Both the position numbers and the translations under genes were made by a program. From NCBI RefSeq assembly GCF_042687825.1, contig NZ_JBHUQE010000006.1, forward strand, positions 1 through 64,000: a stretch of 64,000 nt of DNA, written 5' to 3'. Positions within the stretch are counted from its first letter, which is position 1, and each line of letters begins with the position of its first letter. Shown one piece after another: positions 52,235-61,464 of this stretch. Below the pieces are notes generated by a model. It had not been told where the DNA came from and ran no database searches. It saw only the letters and a program-made list of their open reading frames with translations. Source of the DNA: Sedimentitalea sp042687825 (GTDB taxonomy: Bacteria > Pseudomonadota > Alphaproteobacteria > Rhodobacterales > Rhodobacteraceae).

Positions 52235-54291
52235 GTGGTGCCCCCGATCGCGATGAGGATGTTGCCATCCGCATCCCCTGTCGCCGTGTCGTCCGGTTCG
52301 ATCAGCAGCGTCGTGTCCATCTGCTGCACGATGGCCGGGCCGGGCAGGGTGAAATCTGCGGGCAGGTGGTCGCGCCAATAGACCGGCGTGACCTGCCAGG
52401 CGCCCTGCACATACACCGGACGCTCGCCGGTCCTTGCCGCCTGCAGATCCGCCTTGCGCCCGGCGGGGTCGATCAGCGCGCTCAGGTCCAGTTCGGCCCG
52501 GGCGCCGATCACCGAGCAATTGGCATTGACCAGGCTGGCGCGGATATCGTCCAACTGGACCCGGAAGCGTCGGAAATAGGCGGCCTCGAACAGCGCCTGC
52601 AGAGCGTCCATCGACAGGTCGGGTGCGGGCAGGGGCACGCGCAGCAGATGGGTCTGGCCGATGAACTGCATGTCGACGCTGTACTGGGGACGAATACCGC
52701 GAATCTCGATATTTTCCGCGGTGATCAGGGCCGTGCCCTCGGCGGTCTGGGCGGCGAAAATCTGTGCCAGACGGCCTGGTTCCAGCCGGTCCAGCGGCGT
52801 GTTGATCGTGTTGACGAAATCGTGGCGCAGATCGGCGACGACGCATCCGATGGCATTGGTGATGCCCGGACGACTGGGCACGATCACCCGCGGGATCGAC
52901 AATTCGCGGGCCAGCGCCGTGGCATGCAGGGGGCCGGCGCCGCCAAAGGAAAACAGGGCAAAATCGCGCGGATCGGCCCCCAGCGAGATCGACACCATGC
53001 GGATCGCGCCGGCCATCTTCATGTTGGCGATCTCGATCACCGCAGCGGCGGCCTGCACCGCGTCCAGCCCCAGCGGCACGCCCAGTTTTTCGGCAAAGAC
53101 GCGGTGCAGGTGATCCGGCGACACGCCGCCCCTGACCGCGTTCAGCCCGGCCGGATCCAGCCGGCCCAGAATCAGATTGGCGTCCGAAATCGTCGGTTCG
53201 CTGCCGCCCCGGCCATAGCAGATCGGCCCCGGATCGGCGCCGGCGCTGTCCGGGCCGATTTCCAGCAGCCCGGCCGGGTTGACCCGCGCGATCGAGCCGC
53301 CACCGGCGCCGACGGTGCGCACATCGACCATCGGCACATGTATCGGCATCGCGTATTCGATCTCGATCTCGTTGCTGACCGAGGGTTCGGCATCGCGGAC
53401 CAGCGCGACATCGGTCGAGGTGCCGCCCATGTCATAGGTTATCAGGTTCTCGATGCCCGCCTTGCGCCCTGTATAGGCGGCGGCCATCACGCCCGAGGCC
53501 GGACCCGACATCACCGTCTTGGCGGCTTCGTTTGCCACGCGCTCCGAGCCGACCATGCCGCCATTGCCGTTCATCACCAGCACCTGGCCGCGATAGCCGC
53601 CCTTGTCGAGTTCGGCCACCAGGCGCCGCAGATACCGGTCAAGCAGCGGCTGCACCGCGGCATTGGCCGCCGCCGTCACCCCGCGTTCAAACTCGCGGCT
53701 TTCCGACAGCAACGCATGGCCCATGGTGATGTGATTATTGGGCCAGAGCTCTGACAGGATCCGGGCGGCGCGCAATTCGTGAGTCGGATTGGCATAAGCG
53801 TGCAGGAAATGCACCACCACCGACTCGCATCCCGCCGCCAGCAGAGTCTGCCCGGCGATCGCGACCGCCGCGTCGTCCAGAACCCGCAGGACCTGGCCGG
53901 TGGCGTCCATGCGTTCGGGCACCTCCAGCCGCAGGTCACGCGGGATCAGCGGAGTGAATTCACCGGTCATGCCATAGGGTTGCGGGCGGGTGCGGCGGCC
54001 CAGTTCCAGCACGTCGCGAAAGCCCTGGGTGGTGATCAGCCCGGTGCGCGCCAGCTTGCGTTCCAGCACCGCATTGGTGGTGGTCGTGGTGCCGTGCACG
54101 ATCAGGTCCAGCGCCGCCAGGTCGCACCCGGCCTGATCCAGCGCATCCAGCACGCCAAAGGCCTGGTTGTCCGGCGTGCTGGGCACCTTGGACAGCCGCA
54201 CCCGACCGGTCGCCTGATCCAGTTCGACCAGATCGGTAAAGGTTCCGCCGACATCGACGCCCACAACCGCTCCGTGGGAGTTTGCTGCCAT
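52231..54291 (-). CDS. hyuA: Hydantoinase A / oxoprolinase family subunit
   Basis: This 686-residue protein has the ASKHA phosphate-binding motif GVDVGGTFTD (11-20), HGTTTTTNAVLER and DMGGTSTDVAL, all diagnostic of HyuA. It provides the ATP-using half of the HyuAB complex. The start at 54291 (MAANSHGA) was preferred over 54336. Possible substrates include hydantoins, 5-oxoproline and N-heterocycle breakdown products. ChaC, which makes 5-oxoproline, is also in this window. Confidence 0.9.
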   Translation of the reverse strand: MAANSHGAVVGVDVGGTFTDLVELDQATGRVRLSKVPSTPDNQAFGVLDALDQAGCDLAALDLIVHGTTTTTNAVLERKLARTGLITTQGFRDVLELGRRTRPQPYGMTGEFTPLIPRDLRLEVPERMDATGQVLRVLDDAAVAIAGQTLLAAGCESVVVHFLHAYANPTHELRAARILSELWPNNHITMGHALLSESREFERGVTAAANAAVQPLLDRYLRRLVAELDKGGYRGQVLVMNGNGGMVGSERVANEAAKTVMSGPASGVMAAAYTGRKAGIENLITYDMGGTSTDVALVRDAEPSVSNEIEIEYAMPIHVPMVDVRTVGAGGGSIARVNPAGLLEIGPDSAGADPGPICYGRGGSEPTISDANLILGRLDPAGLNAVRGGVSPDHLHRVFAEKLGVPLGLDAVQAAAAVIEIANMKMAGAIRMVSISLGADPRDFALFSFGGAGPLHATALARELSIPRVIVPSRPGITNAIGCVVADLRHDFVNTINTPLDRLEPGRLAQIFAAQTAEGTALITAENIEIRGIRPQYSVDMQFIGQTHLLRVPLPAPDLSMDALQALFEAAYFRRFRVQLDDIRASLVNANCSVIGARAELDLSALIDPAGRKADLQAARTGERPVYVQGAWQVTPVYWRDHLPADFTLPGPAIVQQMDTTLLIEPDDTATGDADGNILIAIGGTT

Positions 54292-54375
54292 CGTGTCTTC
54301 GCCCCCTGTTTGCCCCTCTTGATCCGGTCGCTGCAAGACCGCGCGCGTGACGGCGCCGCTGCGACCGGCGTTGCC

Positions 54376-55158
54376 TCAGTGCACGATGATTTCCGCGGTG
54401 GCCGTGACCGGCTGGCCGTCGACCAGATAGACACGGTGGTCGTTGGTGTGCAGCGTCACGCGGATTTCGTGCCGACCCGGCGGTAGGGCGCCGATGCGGG
54501 CACCGGGTTGGTGCAGGCGCTGCAGCCTGAGCCCGCCGAGATAGAGAATGCCATATCCGGTGCCGGGCACATGTTCGGTCATCTCGTCTTCTTCGGAAAA
54601 GGTGAACCCCGCCGTCGTGACCTGGACGATCCAGCCGACGCCATCGGGCTGAACCTGCAAGGTGATGTCGGGCGTGGGCGGGCCTTCAGTTTGTGCAAGG
54701 GGGGCGCCAAGCCCGGCCTGACCGGCAGCCGCCCGCGAAATTGGCTCGCCCAATGGGGCCTGGATGCGCAGCTCGTCCGCGTGCTGGAACCGCAGGGTGA
54801 TCGGAATCATCCGCCCCGGAACCAGCGCGCCGCCGACCCCCTCGAGCACGATATGCGCACCGTCCGGGGCCAGTTCCGTCCGGCTGGGACCGGGCATTGC
54901 CAGACCGGCATCCGCCACCGATCCGTCCAACCGTGCCCGCCGGGCGACGATCGAGCGGACCGCCACCAGCCGGTCGGCATCGCCGCTGTTGTGCAGCGTC
55001 AGGAACACACCGACGCTGCCCTTTGCGTCGCGCAGGGGGGCGGCGTTGATTTTGCTGACCCGAACGTCGCCCTGTTGCGTGCGCAACACCAGCAGGAAAA
55101 TCGCAACAGCGATCAACACCAGAATGCCGAGGGCTGCGGTCGGTTTTACGGCTTTCAT
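54376..55158 (-). CDS. PCuAC-like membrane-anchored protein with extra C-terminal domain
   Basis: This 260-residue protein has an N-terminal hydrophobic segment (about 8-26) and a domain resembling the copper chaperone PCu(A)C: GVFLTLHNSGDADRLVAVRS, then LAPDGAHIVLEGV and TLRFQHADELRI. The usual ligand set is incomplete: Met88 and His102 are present, but the first His and the Met of the HIM motif are not. A second region (about 180-260, GYGILYLGGLRLQR and HTNDHRVYL) is not part of PCuAC and I do not recognise it. It is divergent from a polytopic membrane protein gene across 30 bases. Confidence 0.65.
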   Translation of the reverse strand: MKAVKPTAALGILVLIAVAIFLLVLRTQQGDVRVSKINAAPLRDAKGSVGVFLTLHNSGDADRLVAVRSIVARRARLDGSVADAGLAMPGPSRTELAPDGAHIVLEGVGGALVPGRMIPITLRFQHADELRIQAPLGEPISRAAAGQAGLGAPLAQTEGPPTPDITLQVQPDGVGWIVQVTTAGFTFSEEDEMTEHVPGTGYGILYLGGLRLQRLHQPGARIGALPPGRHEIRVTLHTNDHRVYLVDGQPVTATAEIIVH

Positions 55159-55188
55159 CCGCGGTTCCTCCCGGTAACATCGCGTGTC

Positions 55189-56619
55189 ATGAGCATCATG
55201 CAGTATCGGCGCAGGATCAAGGGCCAGACAATTTCGAGGACCGCGGGCGTCATCGCGGGCACGATCGTTGCGGGCAGCGCATCGGCCCATGCGTCCGAGC
55301 AGGGGCTGGTTCTGCTGCTGCCCACCGGCATCTATGCCACCGCCGGTGTCGCCTGTGTCGTGCTGACGGTGCTGCTGATGATGCGGCTGCCGCAGACCGT
55401 GCTGGAGCGGGTTTTTCGCCCGTGGCTGCTGTGGCCGGTGCCGCGTCGGCGGTCCCGGTGGGCGCTGGTCACCAGCGGCCTGTCGGCGCTGGGTCTGATG
55501 CTGTTGGTCTGGGCCGGACTGACCGGGTCGCGCGACCCGTTGACCAATCCGTTGCCCCTGACGATCTGGACCGTGTTCTGGGTCGCCTGCGTTTCGGTAC
55601 AGGGCCTGCTGGGCGATCTCTGGCGCTGGATCAACCCGTGGACCGGGCCGGTGGCATTGACGCGCCGGATGTTGCGCCTGCGCCCATTCCTGCCTCTGCC
55701 CGCGCGGCTGGGCCATGGTGCCGCCTTGCTGACCTTTCTGGGGTTTGCCGGCCTGCTGCTGGCCGATCCGGCGCCGTCGGATCCGGCGCGTCTGGCGGCC
55801 TATTGCCTGGGCTACTGGCTGTTCACCTATCTTGCGCTGCTGGCGTTCGGGCCGCGCTGGGCCTGGCGCGGCGAGGGGTTCACCATGCTGATGCGCAACT
55901 ATGCCTTGCTGAGCCTGTTCGGGCGCCGCCGCGGGCGGCGTGCCATCGGGCCCGTGGGCTGGCAGGCGCTGCGGCACCGGGTCCCGCCGGTCGGGGTCGC
56001 CGTGTTCATGCTGACGATGCTGGGCAGCGGCAGTTTCGACGGGCTGAACGAGACATTCTGGTGGCTCGACATCCTGGGCCTGAACCCGCTCGAGTTTCCC
56101 GGGCGCTCTGCGATCATCTGGCAGACGCTGGCGGGTCTGGTCGTGGCCAATGCCGGGTTGATCCTGATCTATGCGCTGTCGCTCTGGCTGGGGGTGCGGC
56201 TGACCGGTTGCGATCTGGCACTGGACCGGGCCTTTTGCCTGTTTGCGCCGTCGATCCTGCCGATCGCGCTGGGCTATCACATCGCCCATTACCTGACCAG
56301 TTTTCTGGTCGACGGTCAGTATGTTCTGGCGGCGCTGAACGATCCGCTGGCGCGGGGCGATGACCTGTTGGGGCGCGGCGCGTCCTATGTCACCACAGGG
56401 TTCTTCAACACGCCGGACAGCGTACGCCTGATCTGGCTGACACAGGCAGCGGCGGTGGTGATCGGCCATGTTCTGGCGGTTGCGATGGCGCATGTGCTCG
56501 CCCTGCGCCAGTTCGGGACCCGGCGCCTTGCCACGCTCAGCCAGACGCCGCTGGCGGTGTTCATGGTTCTGTACACCCTGTTCGGGCTGTGGCTGCTGGC
56601 GTCTCCGCGCGGTCTGTAG
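55189..56619 (+). CDS. Polytopic membrane protein of unknown function
   Basis: This 476-residue protein has a possible signal sequence (about 12-34, ending SASAHAS) and about nine further hydrophobic segments. Its loops contain several conserved-looking polar groups, such as WRWINPWTGP and GYHIAHYLTS with two His. I do not recognise the family with confidence. Similar actinobacterial and proteobacterial proteins are sometimes labelled fenitrothion hydrolase, which I could not verify here. The divergent neighbour encodes a secreted PCuAC-like protein, so a metal-related or redox role is possible. Confidence 0.6.
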   Translation: MSIMQYRRRIKGQTISRTAGVIAGTIVAGSASAHASEQGLVLLLPTGIYATAGVACVVLTVLLMMRLPQTVLERVFRPWLLWPVPRRRSRWALVTSGLSALGLMLLVWAGLTGSRDPLTNPLPLTIWTVFWVACVSVQGLLGDLWRWINPWTGPVALTRRMLRLRPFLPLPARLGHGAALLTFLGFAGLLLADPAPSDPARLAAYCLGYWLFTYLALLAFGPRWAWRGEGFTMLMRNYALLSLFGRRRGRRAIGPVGWQALRHRVPPVGVAVFMLTMLGSGSFDGLNETFWWLDILGLNPLEFPGRSAIIWQTLAGLVVANAGLILIYALSLWLGVRLTGCDLALDRAFCLFAPSILPIALGYHIAHYLTSFLVDGQYVLAALNDPLARGDDLLGRGASYVTTGFFNTPDSVRLIWLTQAAAVVIGHVLAVAMAHVLALRQFGTRRLATLSQTPLAVFMVLYTLFGLWLLASPRGL

Positions 56620-56727
56620 GAGCAATGAAAGGTTGCCAAACGTCGGGAAAATCCGGATCATTTCGAAACTTGGCGCGACCTCGATCGGCAAAAAAAGCGC
56701 ATTCGTCTGCCAAAAGGAACAGATTTC

Positions 56728-58020
56728 ATGACCGATGACCGGAAAAAACCTGTTGGACACACCCGTCGAAATGCATTGAAAACCCTGGCCGCAGGAGCCG
56801 GGGGGGCTGTGTTGCCATTGTGGGCACGCTATGCCCAGGCGCAGACCTCAGAGCCGATCCGCATCGGTTTTCAGGTGCATCGCACCGGTATCGGCGCCGC
56901 CTATGGCCGCTGGTACGACCGCACGACCAACGCCGCGGTCGCGCTGATCAACGACGCCGGCGGCATCAATGGCCGCTTGGTCGAGATCGTCGCCGAGGAT
57001 GACGGCACCGACCCCAAGCGCGGTGCAGAAGTGGTCGAGAAATTCGCCACCCAGCACAATTGCGATGTCGGTTATGGCACCCTGTTCTCGCACGTGGTCA
57101 TCGGCTCTGCGCCGCGCGCGGGCGAACTGAAACTGCCCTATTTCGTGGTGTCCGAGGGCCACCATGTCGCCAGCGGCATGCTGAACCGGTACACGCTGCA
57201 ACCCGGTATCACCGATGTCAAAAGCCAGGTGCAGGCGATGGCGCCCTTTGTCAGCCAAAACCTGGGCAAGAAGGTCACGATGATCTATCCGGATTTCGCC
57301 TTTGGTCACGATCACCGCGACTATTTCAGCGCCGCGCTGGCCGAGCAGGGCGGCGAGGTGGTCGCCAAGATCGCGATCCCGCCAACGGAAACCAGTTTTA
57401 CCAAGTATTTCCCCAAGATTCCGCGCGACACCGAGGTGATCTATCATGTCATGGTCGGCCCCGCCGTGCTGACATTCGTCAAGGAGCTGGGCGAGTTCTT
57501 TGGTCCCAGCCGGCCCGAGATCTTCGGCTTTATCGACAGTCTCGAGGCGGTGGATCTGGCCAGCTCGGGGTTGGAATTTCTCGAAGGCACCTATTTCTGG
57601 GAAGGTAATCCGCGCTATGCGCAACCCGACCAGAGCGACTATGACAAGCATTACCGCGCCGCCGTCGGGGTCGACGAGAATGGTGCGTCGATCAGCGATC
57701 CAAGGGATGTCTCGACCTATGCCCACATGTTCGGCTGCTGGGAAACCCTCTATACGATCAAGGCCGGAATGGAGGCCGCCGGCTATCAGGGGCCGGGCGA
57801 CCGGGCCGCTCTGATCGAGGCGGTCGAGGCCATGACCGACATGCCCCATTCCAACGAACACCCGCAGGGGGCCAAACGGTTCAACGGCAAGACCCACCAG
57901 GTCTTTGGCCACCAGTATATCAGCAAGGTGACCGATGGCAGGCTGATCGTGGTGCACACGACCTCAATCGAGGATACGCTCTATCCCGACGAGGTGGACT
58001 ATACCACCCAGAGCCTGTGA
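56728..58020 (+). CDS. Branched-chain amino acid type ABC substrate-binding protein (Tat)
   Basis: This 430-residue periplasmic protein has a twin-arginine signal (TRRNALKTLAAG, residues 12-23) ending near AQAQT, followed by a type I binding fold (FQVHRTGIGAAYGRW, NDAGGINGRLVEIV). It belongs to the LivJ/AmiC/UrtA family, whose ligands range from amino acids to amides, urea and aromatic compounds. Four transporter genes follow in the same direction, giving a complete importer. Tat export suggests folding or cofactor needs before export, as in some other members. Confidence 0.85.
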   Translation: MTDDRKKPVGHTRRNALKTLAAGAGGAVLPLWARYAQAQTSEPIRIGFQVHRTGIGAAYGRWYDRTTNAAVALINDAGGINGRLVEIVAEDDGTDPKRGAEVVEKFATQHNCDVGYGTLFSHVVIGSAPRAGELKLPYFVVSEGHHVASGMLNRYTLQPGITDVKSQVQAMAPFVSQNLGKKVTMIYPDFAFGHDHRDYFSAALAEQGGEVVAKIAIPPTETSFTKYFPKIPRDTEVIYHVMVGPAVLTFVKELGEFFGPSRPEIFGFIDSLEAVDLASSGLEFLEGTYFWEGNPRYAQPDQSDYDKHYRAAVGVDENGASISDPRDVSTYAHMFGCWETLYTIKAGMEAAGYQGPGDRAALIEAVEAMTDMPHSNEHPQGAKRFNGKTHQVFGHQYISKVTDGRLIVVHTTSIEDTLYPDEVDYTTQSL

Positions 58021-58094
58021 ACGCGGGGCGCATATGTCCGGCCGGCCGGTCGCTCTGCGCCGGGTCCGGCTGAGGCGGGGCGGACGGATCACGG

Positions 58095-59021
58095 ATGGAA
58101 TTCGGACCCTATCTGATCCTAGCGACCCTCGAGGGCGCGGTCACTGCGGCGGTGCTGGCGCTGACGGCGGTCGGGCTGTCGCTGGTCTTTGGCGTGATGC
58201 GCGTGGTCAATGTGGCGCATGGCGAGTTTTTCATGCTGGGCGCGGTTCTGGCCTGGTGGGTGACAGGTCAGGTCGGCGGCCATCCGGCGCTGGGATTTGG
58301 CCTGGCGCTGCTGGTGGTGCCGATTCTGGTCGGGCTGCTGGCCGCTGTGGCGGACATGACGGTGCTGAAACGTCTGGCCTATGATCCCGAGCGTACCATC
58401 GTCGCCACCATCGGCCTGCTCTACATCATCCAGCAGGTCACGCTGATGAGCTATGGACCCGACGCGCGTCCGGTGGCGCCACCGTTCAACACCCGGCTGG
58501 CCATTCCCTGGATCGAATTTGCCGATGGCCGGTTGCAACTCTACTGGCCCTGGGGGCTGGGCACCACCAGCTACAAGCTGGCGGTGATCGCGGCGGCGGT
58601 GCTGGTGCTGGTGGGGGTCTGGGGACTGATGGCGCGCAGCCGCATCGGCCTCGTGATGCGGGCGACGCAGATGGACCGCGACATGGCGCTGGCCTTTGGC
58701 ATCCCGGTCGAGCGGGTCTATGCGCTGGTCTTTGGCCTTGGCGCCGGGCTGGCGGCGCTGGCGGCGGTGCTGATCGTGCCGATCCAGCAGGCGCATTACC
58801 TGATGGGCGGCGATCCCTTGTTGCTGGCCTTTATCGTGGTGATCATCGGCGGGCTGGGCAGCCTGCCGGGCACGGTGGTGGCGGCGGTGCTGATCGGGTT
58901 GTCGGACGGCATCATCTCGGTGTTCTTCTCGCCGACGCTGGCCAAGATTCTGGCCACGCTGCTGGTGGCGCTGGTGCTGGTGTTCCGCCCGCAGGGCCTG
59001 TTCGGGGTGCGTCGCGCATGA
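58095..59021 (+). CDS. livH: Branched-chain amino acid type ABC permease (LivH)
   Basis: This 308-residue inner-membrane permease has about eight hydrophobic segments, the LivH pattern MRVVNVAHGEFFMLGA at the N-terminal half and GGLGSLPGTVVAAVLIG near the C-terminus. It is the first of the two permeases of the importer. It overlaps livM as ATGA. Confidence 0.9.
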   Translation: MEFGPYLILATLEGAVTAAVLALTAVGLSLVFGVMRVVNVAHGEFFMLGAVLAWWVTGQVGGHPALGFGLALLVVPILVGLLAAVADMTVLKRLAYDPERTIVATIGLLYIIQQVTLMSYGPDARPVAPPFNTRLAIPWIEFADGRLQLYWPWGLGTTSYKLAVIAAAVLVLVGVWGLMARSRIGLVMRATQMDRDMALAFGIPVERVYALVFGLGAGLAALAAVLIVPIQQAHYLMGGDPLLLAFIVVIIGGLGSLPGTVVAAVLIGLSDGIISVFFSPTLAKILATLLVALVLVFRPQGLFGVRRA

Positions 59022-59965
59022 GCGCCGGCGCCCGCCGCGACCTGCTGTTGCACGCCGCGCTGCTGGCGCTGCTGCTGGCGCTGCACTTCCTGCTGCCGGC
59101 CTATCACCACGGCAACATGGCGCGCATCCTGGTGCTGGCCACTTATGCGATCGGGTTCAACGTGCTGTTTGGCTATACCGGGCTGCTCAGCCTGGGCCAT
59201 GCGCTGTTCTTTGCCGCCGGCATGTACGGCATGGGGCTGGCGGTGCGGCATCTGGGGTTTTCGCCTGTCCCGGCGCTGGCCGCCGGGCTGGCCGCCGGTT
59301 TGCTGGTGTCGCTGGTCGTCGGTGCGCTGGCGCTGCGCACCACCGGGGTGGCGTTCATGATCGTGACGCTGATGTTCGCACAGGCGGGGTATCTGACGGT
59401 GCTGTATTTCGGCGCCTTTACGCGCGGGGACGAAGGGTTCGTGATCCAGCAGGCTCAGCGCGTAAAGGCGGGCATCGACCTGTCGGATCCTGCCAATCGC
59501 TATTTCGCCGCCCTGACCCTGTTCGCAACCAGCCTGATGGCGACGCTGTGGCTGGTGCGCGCGCCCTTTGGCAGGGTTCTGATCGCCATCCGCGAGAACG
59601 AGGACCGCGCCCAGATGCTGGGCTATGACATTGGCCGGCACAAGCTGGTGGCAGTTGTGATCTCGGGGACGATCTCGGCGGCGGCGGGGGCGGTCTATGG
59701 GCTGCTGTTCGGCTATGTCGGTGCCAGTTTTGCGGCGGTGCAATATTCGATCTTTCCGCTTTTGTGGGTGCTGCTGGGCGGTGCCGGCACCACATTGGGT
59801 CCGTTCATCGGCACGCTGTTCATGTTCTATCTGATCGACCTGTCCAGCGGGCTGACCACTGCCTACATGCTGGTTGCCGGCATCGTTCTGGTGCTGCTGA
59901 CCCTGTTCGCGCCGCTGGGTCTGGTGGGCGAATTGCGCCGGCGCATCTGGCGGGGGCTGCCATGA
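59018..59965 (+). CDS. livM: Branched-chain amino acid type ABC permease (LivM)
   Basis: This 315-residue permease has the LivM pattern ATYAIGFNVLFGYTGLLSLG and the EAA-like segment IRENEDRAQMLGYD. It pairs with LivH. The end overlaps livG as ATGA. Confidence 0.9.
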   Translation: MSAGARRDLLLHAALLALLLALHFLLPAYHHGNMARILVLATYAIGFNVLFGYTGLLSLGHALFFAAGMYGMGLAVRHLGFSPVPALAAGLAAGLLVSLVVGALALRTTGVAFMIVTLMFAQAGYLTVLYFGAFTRGDEGFVIQQAQRVKAGIDLSDPANRYFAALTLFATSLMATLWLVRAPFGRVLIAIRENEDRAQMLGYDIGRHKLVAVVISGTISAAAGAVYGLLFGYVGASFAAVQYSIFPLLWVLLGGAGTTLGPFIGTLFMFYLIDLSSGLTTAYMLVAGIVLVLLTLFAPLGLVGELRRRIWRGLP

Positions 59966-60669
59966 CCCTGCTGTCCACGCGCGGGCTGAGCAAGCGGTTT
60001 GCCGGGCTGCACGCGGTCGAGGATGTCGATTTCGATCTGCCCCGGGGCCAGGTGCGGGCGCTGATCGGGCCGAACGGGGCGGGCAAGACCACCTTTGTCG
60101 GCATGCTGTGCGGCCGCATCCCGCCCAGCGCCGGGCAGGTGATCTTTGACGGGCAGGACATTTCCGCCCTGCCGGCGCATCGACGCATCAATCTGGGCAT
60201 GGCCTATACGTTCCAGATCACCTCGGTCTTTGCCAATCTCAGCCTGGCCGAAAACGTCGCGCTGGCGGCGCGTCGGCGTCTGCGCGGTGCCGCCGTGCCG
60301 TCGGCGGTGCAGGCAGCGCTGGCGCAGGTCGGTTTGACCGAGCCGCCCGAGCGCAATGCCGGTGATCTCAGCTATGGCCACCAGCGCCTGTTGGAGATCG
60401 CCATGGGGCTGGTGCAAAAGCCGCGCCTGCTGATCCTGGACGAACCCACGCAGGGCTTGGCGGATAGCGAGATTGCCGCCTTCAAGCGTCTGATTCGCGA
60501 TCTCGCGACACGCGCCACGATCCTGCTGATCGAACACAACATGTCGGTGGTGATGGAGACCGCCGACGTGATCACGGTGCTGAATTCCGGCCGCGTTCTG
60601 GCCGAGGGCAAACCGGGTGATATTCGGGCCGACCGGGCGGTGCAGGCCGCCTATCTGGGGACCGGCTGA
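59962..60669 (+). CDS. livG: Branched-chain amino acid type ABC ATPase (LivG)
   Basis: This 235-residue ATPase has Walker A GPNGAGKT and Walker B LLILDEPTQGL. The signature is LSYGHQR, the usual LivG variant of LSGGQ. The start at 59962 (MTLLSTRGL) was preferred over an earlier in-frame ATG because of the ATGA overlap. The stop overlaps livF by one base. Confidence 0.92.
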   Translation: MTLLSTRGLSKRFAGLHAVEDVDFDLPRGQVRALIGPNGAGKTTFVGMLCGRIPPSAGQVIFDGQDISALPAHRRINLGMAYTFQITSVFANLSLAENVALAARRRLRGAAVPSAVQAALAQVGLTEPPERNAGDLSYGHQRLLEIAMGLVQKPRLLILDEPTQGLADSEIAAFKRLIRDLATRATILLIEHNMSVVMETADVITVLNSGRVLAEGKPGDIRADRAVQAAYLGTG

Positions 60670-61364
60670 TGCTGGAGCTGCGCGACCTGAATGTCGCCTA
60701 TGGTCATGCCCAGATCCTGCGCAACCTGTCCCTGCAGGTGCAGGCCGGGGAAATCCTGTGCTTGCTGGGGCGCAACGGTGCGGGCAAGAGCACGACGATG
60801 AAGGCGATCATGGGGCTGCTGCCGCTGATGTCCGGGCAGGTCAGGCTGGGCGGGCAAGTGATCAGCGACCTGCCCGCGCATCGGGTGGCTGGCACCGGCA
60901 TCGGCTATATTCCCCAGGGCCGCCGCCTGTTCGGCGAATTGACGGTGGCGCAGAATCTCGAGATCGGCCTGATGGCGGGGAAATCCGGTCCGCAGGTTCT
61001 GGACGATGTGCTGGACCTGTTCCCGCGTTTGCGCGAACGGTTCCGCCAGCGTGCCGAGACCCTGTCGGGCGGGGAACAGCAGATGCTGGCCACTGCCCGC
61101 GCCCTGTGCCTGCAGCCCCGGGTCCTGCTGCTGGACGAACCGACCGAGGGGTTGCAACCCTCGATGATCGACCTGATCCGCCGGGTCATCGTGGTGATGC
61201 GCGACCGGGGAGTCGCGATCCTGCTGGTCGAACAGCGCATCGACGCGGTGCTGTCCGTCGCCGACCGGGTGGCGTTCATCGACAACGGCCGCAATCAGGA
61301 AACCCTGACGGCCGAGGCCTTGCGCGCCGATCCTGCCCTCCTGCAGCGGCATCTGGGCGTATAG
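60669..61364 (+). CDS. livF: Branched-chain amino acid type ABC ATPase (LivF)
   Basis: This 231-residue ATPase has Walker A GRNGAGKS, GYIPQGRRLFGELTV (typical of LivF), the signature LSGGEQQ and Walker B VLLLDEPTEGLQPS. It completes the importer. The molybdenum hydroxylase genes begin 100 bases further on in the same direction and could belong to the same transcript. Confidence 0.92.
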   Translation: MLELRDLNVAYGHAQILRNLSLQVQAGEILCLLGRNGAGKSTTMKAIMGLLPLMSGQVRLGGQVISDLPAHRVAGTGIGYIPQGRRLFGELTVAQNLEIGLMAGKSGPQVLDDVLDLFPRLRERFRQRAETLSGGEQQMLATARALCLQPRVLLLDEPTEGLQPSMIDLIRRVIVVMRDRGVAILLVEQRIDAVLSVADRVAFIDNGRNQETLTAEALRADPALLQRHLGV

Positions 61365-61464
61365 CCGGGGGCGGGCTTGTCTGTTGACAGGTTGCCGCAG
61401 GGACCGCAAAATCCGGCTGGTCGCCGAGATAGACCGCCCCCCAACCGCGCGAGGCAAATCGCAC

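Noticed and set aside
50678..52381. A 567-codon plus-strand frame opposite hyuB
   Set aside because: It is antisense to hyuB, with no motif or start signal.
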